Shown here: in pieces, positions 49,665-61,600 of the stretch
How the letters are laid out: each line of letters opens with the position of its first letter
How positions within the stretch are numbered: the stretch's first letter is position 1
Source of the DNA: Sarcocystis neurona
Lineage: Eukaryota > Apicomplexa > Conoidasida > Eucoccidiorida > Sarcocystidae
DNA: 64,000 nt
NCBI GenBank assembly: GCA_000727475.1
Contig: KL647288.1
Location: 2,383,226 to 2,447,225, forward strand
Direction: 5' to 3'
Position numbers and translations under genes: made by a program
Notes under the pieces: generated by a model
The model's database searches: none
Told to the model about the DNA's origin: nothing
Seen by the model: the letters and a program-made list of their open reading frames with translations, nothing else

Positions 49665-52600
49665 TTAGACAGCCTGGTGACTACCTGTTGTTTCTGTCCC
49701 TCCAAGGAGGCAAAGCCCAAGGAAGCACGTGAGGGCCTGATTGTAAACAGTGACGGATGGCCCTCTCGGCCGTAGCCACCCAGCGGCAGCGTAGAAACTG
49801 CCAACAATATTCGAGGCTAAGCGGGAGCTGTTTGCTTCATCTGCTGCAGTGGACGTGTTATTTACAGCTACCGGGCTCGAAGAGGAAATTGCTGACGGTC
49901 CGCCTGAAGGAAGGATCTCACGCAGTGCCGGCGCGCTGCCGCGACTACTGGAGAGTGTACTTGAATGGCCAGTCACTTCCTCTACGATATTCACCGTTTT
50001 GACGTGCGGTGTAGGAGTGTTAGGTCGTCCTTCCTGTAGAGCCGCAGCCGACAATCCGGGTGTTGATGATGCCGCAGCAATCAGTCCTGCTGGCGCAGGG
50101 CGGGGCAGTCCTGATGTTTGCTGGACGGCAGCCGCACCTCCTAGATCTTCGTCTCTAGGGGATACCGGGGAACCTGTGTCCTTAGGTACCTGTGGCGGAA
50201 CCGTTGCCCCTAACTTCGGCCAAAAGAACACCTCCCACAGTGAAAGATATCTACTGATTTCCAAGTCCAGCAGCCCTTTACGTATGCATGCGTCCCTCCC
50301 GTCCCCGAGGAGTTGTATCTGCCGCAGATGCATGGCTGACTGGGCACTGGAACCAAATTTTTCATAGCCTTCCACGCAGGTACAAGTTCGCTGGTGATAC
50401 CACGCGCTACCAGAAGCTTGACAGAGTGCATTGATACCGCAGCCGCCGTTGTCCACGCAGGGGCCCGTTATGGGAATATCTGAGGTAGGCGGAAAAGAGA
50501 CATCATTTAGAAGGCGGGCCCGACAGCAATAACACAGAGGGATTTCCGCATACTCACAATGAAATACAAGATGGATAAACCTGTACATGTCCTCGTGTTA
50601 CTGCAACACTGTGAGTGTGCCTTTCGAGATCAATAGGAGTTCGCAATGAATTAGCCACTCGTAAAGCTTTCTCGTGTCCACCGCTAGGTAAACACAAGAA
50701 AATACGCGCAATCAGCGCCACCGGAAGTAAGGTAGTGGTTCTTCACTAATACTTCAAAAGTGTTGTCTGCACTACGTGTACGTACTCTGCGGTACACAGA
50801 GAGTGATCCTGCCTACGAAGACTCTACGTGGGTCAGTAGTCACGTACCAGCACCTCGCGTGGACTTGCGCCGTAGCTGTACCACCAGTACACAGACACTG
50901 CAGATCGCACCCCTCAGAGTGTAGTTTGCATCATGTGAGGAGTAGCTATATGCCTCCAGACGTTTCTGCCTTGGCTGCAGGCTGAGGCCGCCGCTTAGTT
51001 ATGTATGCAGCACTACAGTCGAGACAACCAATAAAGTTGCAACTTGTCGGATGTCGGAATCCTAGTGTCTCCCGTATCTACAGCGTAACTCTTTTCCTTC
51101 TTCCTTCTGATTCTCGGCTAGGTTGTGCCTATTCTGCAGAATCTTTTACTGTGCTCCTCAGTGTTCTAAGATCAACTACACGTAAGTAAGCACCACAGAG
51201 GTCTTTTCACCTCTTGAGTACGTTGCTTTCTTAAAGGACTGTTCGTTTTCACAGCGTCACCCTCTCAGAATACGCAAGAAGCATAGAAGCATACACGTGT
51301 GTCGATGCATCAGTGATACATACAGGCGAGCATGCGGGTGGAATTTAGATGCTAGCACGACTCCTACACAAAACTCAAATTCGATTTGTATGCGTGTCTC
51401 TTCGCCGGCACGTGCCCTTCACTACTCAGAGGCGTTAAGAGGCGTAGGTGAATCCCTCCGCCTTTCACCACACGCGTCGGTCAACGGCTTATATTTGTGT
51501 ACGCGCATACTTCTCGATCGTCCACTCCTGGTAGCCGGCACACTCAGCATCAACCTTCGACTACCACAGTGTGTGTGTCCTCCTGCCGTTTGCTTGCTGG
51601 TCGCATTATAGATGGCACAGACGATTTGATCTACGTATCTGTATGCACTCTCAACGCTGTTTCCATGTGAGTGGTGACGTACTCAAGGTCAAGCACTGAG
51701 CCTTGCTTCCCGATTTTCCATTCCAAAGGGAGCGCGGGGGACAAATACAGTCGAAAGAACCGCTGAAGTTTTGGCATAGTGCTACCGCAGGGCAGGCGAT
51801 TTGGTTGCGTTTTCCATCCTCGTCCAGAACGCCTTCCGCGCATTCATTAATATCTACGCAAGTGTCACCTACTTGTCTGAATCCTTCGCGACAGAGGCAC
51901 TCAAAGCTGCCGGGCAGATTCTTGCAAACTGATGCAGGGCCGCATGGGCTGAATGTACATTCATCAATGTCGCGGCATTCAACCCCACTACCTTCGTATC
52001 CAGTAGGGCACTGACACAAGGGCCCTTCTGCAGATATGACGCACGACGCCACCGGGTGACATATTAGCTTGCCGCAGGAGAACTGGGGAGGCAACGGCTG
52101 GATCGGAGAAGGCGGAGGAGGATGAGGAAGCGGCGAAAATGGCGGAGCAGGAGAGGAAAGGGTGTCTGCGCCATTCGTCAGAGCCTTCCAGATATCTATC
52201 ACGCCCGAAGTGGCGATGTATCCTGAAGAAGGGAGGAACAATTGTGAAAGACGCAGATCAAAAGCACGAAACTCACTGGTAGACTTTTACAAAGATATGA
52301 AAAAGTTTTTGACGTGTGAGACGATGGAGCTTTATTGGGAGTACAGCATTGAGTGAGAGGGAAGTGGGATTGTCTTCGCCCCCAGCAAGCTAGGAGAGAG
52401 AAGCGTGCCAACACTTACAGGTTAAGGGAACAAACAAATCACAAATGTCGACAACGAGACAAAGTTAAGTCGACGTGCGTTACTTTGTCCGCTGAAGTAC
52501 ACTTATGCATGCATACGTACACACGGCATTATATGTATACGTGTACGCACAGAATGATCCAAATCACGATGTTCTTTTTCTTTGCGACGGGCCACTTGCG

Positions 52601-55600
52601 TCAGGATATGAACGTAGATGGAGAATCATTAATCCTTTGTAACATTGGGGCAGCCCGGTTTGCACGTCCGGGCACTGTAGAAGGGTCTTCTCATGAAGCA
52701 AGTGTAAAACATTTAAGACGAGCGCTACGGCAGGCGGTCCCGTTTCCAAGGTTCTTCGTCGAAAACTCGACATCGTCAAGGGGTCGCGGACTGTAGCAGA
52801 AGAGAGCGGTTGTTTGCTCCAAGCTAGTGCTTCACAAAGCGGCGCCGATAGAAGCAGTGTTGACGCTGTCTTCCTTTCATTGTTCTACCATTTTTCCCCC
52901 TCCTCGGCTTCCTGCTCACCCACGGCGTCCGTTGTTTGAGACGCTTATAATTTCTTTACACTTCCGCTCGTCCTAAAATTGGAAAGAGTGGGAGACAACC
53001 GTTAATAACAGACATCTACCTTGCAGCACAGCGTACATAGCACGTTGCTTAGTAAACATTGCCTGTGGTGTGCAAGTTGTAGCATACATGCAACAACACC
53101 TTGGACAGTCCCTTCTTTGAAACCGTTGGATTTCGCATTATTTCAGATAGCACACAGCAAGCACGTGGCCTGTTTCATGCATAGGCTTACACCAGCTTAC
53201 CTAACTACTGAATTGCTCAGCTCCTTGCCTGTACTTTTCTAAATGTATCCAAGTAAATATGCAGCCTACGATTCAAAGCCTACCTTGCAAGTGGGGGTTC
53301 GGTTTCGCATTCCTTAGAATACGCGCAATGACTTCTTGATAGGTGAGCTGGGGAAACCGCGACCAGATGAGAGCGACGGCGCCGGTGACGAAAGGTACAG
53401 CGAAGCTCGTGCCATCCAGCGTACGGTACGTTCCATGTAAAGAAGTCGACATAATTTGGGCACCAGGAGCAGCAATGTCTACTTGTGTCCTTCCGTAACT
53501 GGAGAAATTTGCAAGCGTGCCGGCACGCGTTATTGCGGCCACTGAAACAATGTTGTCAAGTGGGTATGATGCTGGGTACACAGGGTCCCTGAAGGTTCGG
53601 ACAGTAGTCACACTCAGAAGTTCGCCTTGTGGTACAGTGATAACACCATCGGCGTGAGCGCAACTACGGTAGTACCATTTGTGTGCCTACCACAGTTTTA
53701 ATTCTACCCGAAAATCCTGTCCTCCCTCTGTATAGGATGTACTGCCCTAGGGATACAATTGAAGCCCTTCTACGGCAGACGAAAGACAACGCTCTCTTTG
53801 CTTTTTGACATTGGCGTAGCACACGCAGGAGGCCATTCCGACGTAGTCTGCAGCTAGTGCTGGAATCATTTGCCAGCAGCCGTGCGTGTGCTATCTCGAT
53901 TGTCGCTCGAAGGGAGCAACGTCCGGAGGGATCACTTGTGATTGAGTTCAGACACAGTCACCGACAGACTTGAAGACGAATCCTATATTTCACAGACATA
54001 TAGGTGGGTTGCAAAAACTCTCACGCCTTCTCTAACTGTTGAATGTCTTCACAGTATGTGACAGCAGCTGTCGAGGGATACCGCTAATCATGCAGTTAAC
54101 GAGGGACGATACAAGCGATGAATAAGCGCTCGTATAAGCGTAGGAACCTCCCCTGTGCTGTATTCAATGACGATTTCGCTTTTTCATCCTTCCTATGGCG
54201 AAGTGAACTGTTTCGGGTTGTCTTGACACCATTTGTGTCAGCAGAGCCTGAGCGGCTCAACAAAAATGGCGTTACCGTACCATCCTGAAACCTACCACAC
54301 TTCGCGTAGTACGTGTGTTGCCGAACTACCCAGATGCTGCTTTGCAAGTGCCTTCTGGCTCTCAAAGTCATTTTTTAGGTGGTATGTTTCAGCACAGTTT
54401 TTCCTGATCTGCCTCGCTCTTCCGTTGCAGATCTCGTTGTGCCCCACGCGCTCCCTTGATGCCTATGGTGTCCAGGCTCTTCTATGTGTTCCTCTTTGAA
54501 GGAGCACACAAAGTTTGTTTTCATTGAACTGCTGGTGTGCTCTCATCTGCTGATGTCGATACCAAAGTCGTTGCATCAGTGCAAATTCAACTCTTCACAC
54601 TCCCTGCTTACTTTTTTAAGTCCTGTTGCATTCTTGCGTCGACCCTACCTATCGTTGTCGTTGTTTCCGTTATAATTTCCGGCAGCAGCAACGAAAATCA
54701 TACCAGCGGCTCGCGCGCGTACCACCGCTTGTTCAAGACCGTGAAAGCCGCTTCCTCTGCCACCGTAGCTATTGTTAGAAATTTTCACGCCCTTTCCTAA
54801 GGCGTAGTCGATTGCCCTGGCGAAGCTGCTGACTGTGCCCTTTATGTTCTGGTTTAACGCCTTTAAACTCATAATCTTGCACTTCCAGCAGATCCCCGCC
54901 ATCCCGATATTATTGTTGGGCTCAGCCGCGATGATACCGGCAGACGCGGTGCCGTGTCCGTTGTCGTCGTCGGGGTCGTTGTCGCCGTTGATGAAGTCCT
55001 GATGTTCACAGAAACATACGACTAGAATTCGAAGTCTATACGAAGGATTACAGCCCTCATTCGTGGGTGACATGAAAGCTTCTCCGGCAACAATAGTGAG
55101 GGGACAATGCAGAGCCCCCGTGACACGGCCACAATGCTACGGAAGTGCTCTGGTAGTGGGACTGTACGAGAAGTTGAAGACTGTGACGAAGCCGAATACC
55201 CGTCAGATACGGTGGGAGACAACATAATTAACAAAAGACTGAACAAGCCGGCAGTGACCAACGTGATTCACGTGTCTCGATGTAAGACGGTAAATTAAAG
55301 GGAACGTTCCCCGCGAGGAACTGAAACATAGAATGAAGCTGTGCTTTAAGTCAATACCCAACTTAGGTTGTGAGGTGTTCAGACAGCATCAGAGAGACGG
55401 GTAACAACAGGTGTAATGCGTGTAACCTGACATGAACTCACCAGTGCGGACGGCAGATCGTAAAGTTCAGTGCATACAAGTTCTAGACCAAACATCCGGA
55501 GAGGCAACTTACACTTCTGGTGATCAGAGATACAATCTGATAACTAGACAGAGTACACAAACACACTTCACAACGCGTTCGCACCCAGCTGTGTGTGTGT

Positions 55601-58600
55601 CCGCGCCCAGCTACTGGAAATCAGGACATCATGCGGTGTTCCGTAGGGGCTCGTGCTCACACTTTTCCCGAATCACTAACGTGTGAAACCTCTACAGACG
55701 ACTTATACCATTGCACTTGTAGCCATGTACTACATACGGTGTCGACACATATCTGTGCAAAAGTGTACACGGCCTGCAAAGTAAGCGTCGTGTTGGTGCG
55801 TCACGTGTGCGATGACATTGTACATTATTAACTGCCAACAAGTTACGTACCCAGCCAATACAGTCGTCTATAAGACCATTCCTATCGTCGTCGATTCCAT
55901 TGTTACAAATTTCGTCGGGATTCGTCCAGATCATATTGCGCAAATCCGGGTGGTTGTAGTTTACCCCGCTGTCAATAACCGCTACCGTGATGCTCTCCGG
56001 CAGTCTGGACCCTGCACGTCCCGTCGCAAGGTCCCCACATTTGCTACACATCATTTCACGTCAGCAAAAGTGTACAAAACATAGACAGGAAAAAAGACGT
56101 GTAGACAGGTACACATCACTTCACATCAACAAAAGTTTGCGCAGGCGTACACAGATAGAAGATAAGCACAGACTCGTGGAATTGACGCCCGCATACCGAC
56201 ATTGGTTGTTCGGTCAGGATGCGACAATATCTGCTGTACAAGATTTCTCTGTCTGCTGGAAAAAAGAGGCCAACAAAAGGCAGAAGAGGTTATCGATGAA
56301 TGCACACGTCGTCAAAGAGACGGGTTGCGCTCGTAGTGAATGTCATAGTACGCGATTCCGGAGGGAACCTATCTAATTACAAGGAGCCAAATGAAGGCGT
56401 ACATCACTCCAGTTACAAGTTTGGCGGTAGACACGAGAGGCACCCTACTTTGTTGGATGCGAAGGCAAAGATTAATAATATGTTCAAAACTAGACAGATA
56501 TAGAAAGTAAGCCACTCGCATACAGCCGGACCTTGTAAACAATTTATGCTCCCCGGACTACGCGTATCTGTGGCAACGACAGCGTCCAACTTGGTAGCGG
56601 GAGCTGAACCGTTGTGAGAGTGGCACGTAGAGCTCACACATCAAAGACATACGCGTACATATGTGAAGTTTGCAAACCAGTGGTACATACTGGCTTTCTT
56701 ACCATTCCAGATTTCCCAGGCTTTGGGAGCCTCAGTGCCCCAGCGTAATCTTCCGTTGTCGCTGATTGGCCACTGCCTCCACGTGAGTGGGTCGTTAGGC
56801 ATGACTTGCAGGCGACGTGGAGGGGCGCGCTCGCCATCAGCAGTAGAGGCAGCATCTCCGTGATTTGCAGCCTCGTCTTTTCTTTCCTCTTTGTGGCTAA
56901 TTCCACCACCAGCGCCTGTCTTATCCGTCTCAGAGGTAAGTCTCTCAGCAGAAACGGGACCGACAGCAGAGTAGCCACTCGTGTCAACGCCACCAGTCGA
57001 GCTGCCTGTTCCACTTTGTTTCTTCTGCAGAGGTAGATTTTTCGCAGAATGGTTGTGAGGGACGTCGCGTAAGGGAAACGTCGATGGCGCTGCTACCCAG
57101 GGGAACGCTTCTTCATTCTCTGCTGTTTCCGCGGGCTCCCAATCAAAGTCAGTGAGCTCCTGGTCTTCGTAGACGTGCTCAACGTATTGGCGCAGACCTA
57201 GAGCAGCTCTGATAAAGTCCGCGATGCCGAGCACGTCTGGTAGCTCAAAAATTTCCATGCCAAGATGCCGCAAGTATATGGAACGCAGCGGTTGAAGCGA
57301 ATAGAAGAACGCGGAGAGCTGCTCGAGGAAGTGGTTTCGCAGCTGCAACATTTCTAGCAGCTTAAATGGTTTGTAACCTTTGTAAGAGATGATGACATTT
57401 CGTTTTATATTAGGAAGGACCTGAGCCGTTCTCAAGACGAAGCCTCGCACAACTTTATCCACCGTCTTCCCTATTCCCTGCAATACCACCGATGGCATCA
57501 GCGGCCACTCCATGGCGCTCGTGCTGTCCAGCAGACTGAGCACTTCGAGCGCACAGGGCACACCTCCACAACCGTTGCTGCTGCTACTAGGTCCGCTGCT
57601 GCTGCTACTGCCTGTATTGATGCTTCTACTGCCGTTGTTGTTGCAACCATTGACGCCGATGCATGAACTTCCAGCGAGTTTCTTCCTCTCAACAACTGTG
57701 CTGAACAGAGGGAATGACGCGAGTGTGTCGGTCAGCAGAGAAGGAACCGCAACTGACGCAAGCGAATTAAAGCTACCTGGGAAAGAAGCTGTAACGCTCG
57801 GGAGAACAGTGGCAGACGGATAAGCACTGATTTGAGCAAAAGCAACAAGAGGTAAAGGACTCGATACAGCTAACGATGCACTGGGAGGCACAGAAGCAGA
57901 CGCATCGGACGTAGCAGCGGCATCAGCGACGGCTGACTCGGACGCGTCAGCAGGTACAGAGATAATAGGTTGTGGTGCCGACGGCTCTCTCTGATCAGGA
58001 GAATCAAGAACTTCTCCTTCCCCGACTCCAGCAACACCAGGCATCCTGCCTGAGACTGGCACTATGGGTGATTTTGTCTGTGGTTTGGTCATCCCCGATG
58101 TAACGTCGTTGCTTTCGTCAAAGAAATCAGTCCTCTCCTGACCGTCACCTTCTCCCGGTGGAGCTTTTCCAGAGTGTACGTGCTGGACGGCGTTTGGCGC
58201 TTCACCGTCATCGCCTTCTGCTGGAGAATACTGCTGCTGCAACGTCTCTCCTCCGAGAGCTTCGTCTCTTGTGGCTCCCGCTTCAGCAGCAGCAGCGCTA
58301 GCATGAAGGAACAGCGTGTGGAGGCAGCGAGCTTCAGCAGAGAGTTTGACGGGATTGAGGGACCAGAGCTCAAATAAAGAGACAAAGACTACGAGCAGTG
58401 CTGCCAGCCGGATGCCCTTCAACTGTTCGTTCACCGGCGGCTTGTTTATTACGAACGGTGGACTTGCCTCACGGCACGGCGAGCGGTAGTGATAGACAGA
58501 GGACATACTGCTGCGCTCGTGTCGAGCAATAGCATCCGGTGTTCCCCAGCACTGTCCGAATGAAAAACATGTTTCTCGCATGGAAGAAAGCAGGGAAACA

Positions 58601-58623
58601 ATAGCAGAACGTCCTTCCCTCAT
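49665..58623 (-). CDS. Subtilisin-family serine protease with long N-terminal region and four EGF-like modules
   Basis: Secreted or membrane-tethered S8 protease. Six exons on the minus strand, all phase-matched GT-AG: 58623-56703, 56011-55851, 54998-54649, 53588-53284, 52222-51683, 50479-49665, giving 1363 residues. The start is the first ATG in the open frame. A hydrophobic stretch at about residues 72-88 (LAALLVVFVSLFELW) suggests a signal anchor or late signal peptide. A roughly 550-residue region follows, mostly low complexity, then a folded-looking block and NDPLTWRQWPI before the catalytic domain. The catalytic tetrad is intact: Asp about 654 (VIDSG), His about 709 (NGHGT), oxyanion Asn about 802 (AAAGN), Ser about 872 (DGTSFAVP). 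A proline-rich hinge leads to EGF-like modules, two of calcium-binding type (DIDEC, DINEC), then a fourth (CVDNGGCG). The tail is Ser/Ala-rich and ends with a short hydrophobic patch, too weak to call an anchor. Apicomplexan SUB proteases act in secretory organelles and at egress or invasion; which member this is cannot be said. Confidence 0.92.
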
Positions 58624-61600
58624 AAAGACAGTACGCGAATGGGACAACCCGAATAAGGTGTTATTTCATGCTGTTTCGCCTCCGTCAACAACTTCGCTGC
58701 CACCTGGCAGTGGCAGCCTCCCTAGGATAAGTTCACCTGCGCCAACACCTCTTATTCTATGTCTACATGTCGCAGCACCTCCTCTACTACGGCTACCTGC
58801 GATAGAGACCTCGCTACAGTGTTCGCAGGTACAACCGAAATCGACGCTTTTTCTGACCCACCGCACACAGTTATCCTACCAGCACCTCTGAAGCAGCAGG
58901 ACCAAAGTTAAGCGAGATAGCAGATTAGTGCCGCCCGCACCACACCAGCTGTTATCCAGCGGCAACTGACTTGTGTGACGAGTGTCCTCAGAGGACTATC
59001 CTATGAGGGTTTAACCGCTCCGGATATCGTCCAAAGTCACCCTCATGGTCTTCGTGTGTCACAGGCTATTTTAGTGTAGAAAATCTATGCGTCGTGCAGG
59101 TGCATGTAATCGTGGTCTTCCTTCTGTGGACGCCTCGTGTCAGTGTGACCAGACTAGCGATGGTGTGGTGCATGTTTACAGAACAAGTGACTTCTGTGGC
59201 TTCCAAGGAAGCCTATTCGTGTATGTGTGTCTATAGCCGAGGGATACATATCTTCGCAAAGGACACTTAGGATACGTGTACCTACAGTCATTTACTTGCA
59301 GAATATACAACGCCTGACTTACAAACAGCCATTTGTCATTGGTTGCAAAGCATCATTTTATATGAAATGCATGGAGGTTCGTGTCTAAAGCATGCATTCT
59401 AACGCGTCCCCATGATGCTCTGGGCCTCAGGAACTGCTTCTACGGCATAAGCTCAAACACCTTGTTTCAAAGAAGTACTGGCACCTTCTCCACGGAGCTG
59501 CTCCGCAGTCATACCTTTGTAACGATGGTGTCAACGATGGAGAACAATTAAACTTGGAAGAAAATGCGCACTTCGTGCGCAGAGCATGGTCCTCGGACCA
59601 GAAACGCCCGGCCACTTACTTTAGCGTGAATGGTTTGAAAATTGCAATACTCGAAAATCCCACTTCACGGCAACAGGCGAATCGTGCAGCAAGAGCAGCT
59701 CATTTTGGCGCTGATGCTTAGCAGTTGCCTTGTAGCATGTAATTACCCGTCACCACAACACAGACGTGTGAGTGGTGCATAGAAAACGAAGAAGAAGAAA
59801 CAAGAACAGTAACGGGACAAGAGAAGCTGCACCTGTGTCCATTCATGTCATGCTGGTGGAAAGCGTAGCGGGAACGCCACCTGGTCTATCAAGCACTGAT
59901 TAGAATATACTGTGCAATAGAAACAATACACATTCTGCTTGTCTGCAGGTTTCTTCGCCATTCCTGACCTGCCACGGTTGCTGCCGTACGTGGCAACTAC
60001 CCCTCAAATGAATAGTGCGAAAGAATTTGACTTCTGGTAAATTCCACCTGCTTCTGATGCCGTCTTCCTTTGTCGGCAGCTCTTGGCGGTGTCGTCGGCT
60101 GCTGGTTGTTGAGCGGCAGAGCAAACTGCAGGTTCCGCGGATGTAGAACGTCCTATGGAGGTACTCGACCTGACGGTCCCTAGACTCCCAGCGTGTCCGT
60201 CTTGATGTTGCTGTTACACTGCTTATGCTACTGCTGACTTCTGTGGTCTCCTCATCGCCGTCATCGATTGCAGCTCTGTTGCTGATCTGAATCTACTGTA
60301 TGCATCTGTGCTGCTGTTCTCGTTCCACAACGTGCAACCAGTAGAGTTGCGCTTGGCCACTGGAGAGACACCAGTAACGTGTTCTGCCTTTCACTGGAAT
60401 GCTAAACGCATTCATTAGCAAAAATGTCGACCTTTTCACGCAACCTTGGAAGAAGTAGCTTCTTGAAAAGGTTGAACTACGCAGGTGCAGTTGCTATCTT
60501 AGTACCCCTCGTTGCACTACGTGCAGAGTAATTGAAGAAAAACCCACAACCTGCGCACTTCTTAGTAAAAACATGCACAAGGGGAATGGAAAGTCTTAGT
60601 GCAGAAAAAACTACGCCTTACTGAAAGATTTTCCCGCTTTTGAATCTGTAGCATGCGCAGTCCTTTTGAACGCCCAAAAACAGCATTTTCTTCAACGCTG
60701 CAGCCCGGATGCAACGGCAGCGGGGGAAATTATGAGCCAAAGTTGTCGTTCTGATGGAATTGTCTAAAACAAGAACTTTTGCCCTTCCATGACAATTATT
60801 TCCTGCTGCTCGAACTCGTCACTCCGTGCAGGAATTTTCCGTCGGGGAAGGGAATTTGATTTTCTTGTGCATCTTGTTTTAGATAGTATGACGTTGAAGC
60901 AGCCTTCGGATCCATACACTACTGAAAAAGTATTGTCCAGTCTGCACCACCCATTTCGCGCGCTGGCCCCATACCGTATATCATGTGTGCGTCTTTCGAC
61001 GGGATGTTTCGCCCACAACTCTTCGCATAGAGAAAGTTATTTGGCGAGTCTACCAAGTACACTCAAAGAAAGAGATTTGTGTGCAGCACTAGGGAGGCAT
61101 GTAAGAACACAGAGCTGTACTCGACGCTTCCGTACGCTGAAAACGAAAAGAAAATCTGTCTTTTATTCCGACGCTTACACGAAAACTCTGCAACTGCTCT
61201 TGCCACCAGCAGGAACAAGTCCTCTGATTATATGTAGAAGCATCGTTGCATTTGCACTTGTGTGCTGCTGTACGGCATGATACAAACAAGAGGAAAGCTC
61301 CGTTTCGTAAGAGCCTAAGAGCAACAGCGAGTGCTCCACACTCTGCGAAATAAGTGAAACGACGAGGAAAAGCAACGCAGTCAATGTCTCACAAATTTGA
61401 GGATGAGGGCCACTCGACAAATTATGCTCCGAAGTTTTCAGACGAAGTTGCGACCTCAGCTTGGAGGCTTCCCTTACAACAGAGTGGCCACCGGCAGCCC
61501 TAACCTTAACCCATATATACGTTGTTTTTCCGAAGAACTGCGCACACGGTGTAGTCGTCTAAGTTGCTATGGTCGTGCTGTCCGCAATATCGTGGACGCT

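Noticed and set aside
49849..50367. 172-codon plus-strand open frame
   Set aside because: It is antisense to the last subtilisin exon, which has the conserved EGF-like cysteines and phase agreement.
56663..57036. Plus-strand open frames over the subtilisin N-terminal exon
   Set aside because: They are antisense shadows of the 640-codon minus-strand exon that leads in phase into the catalytic domain.
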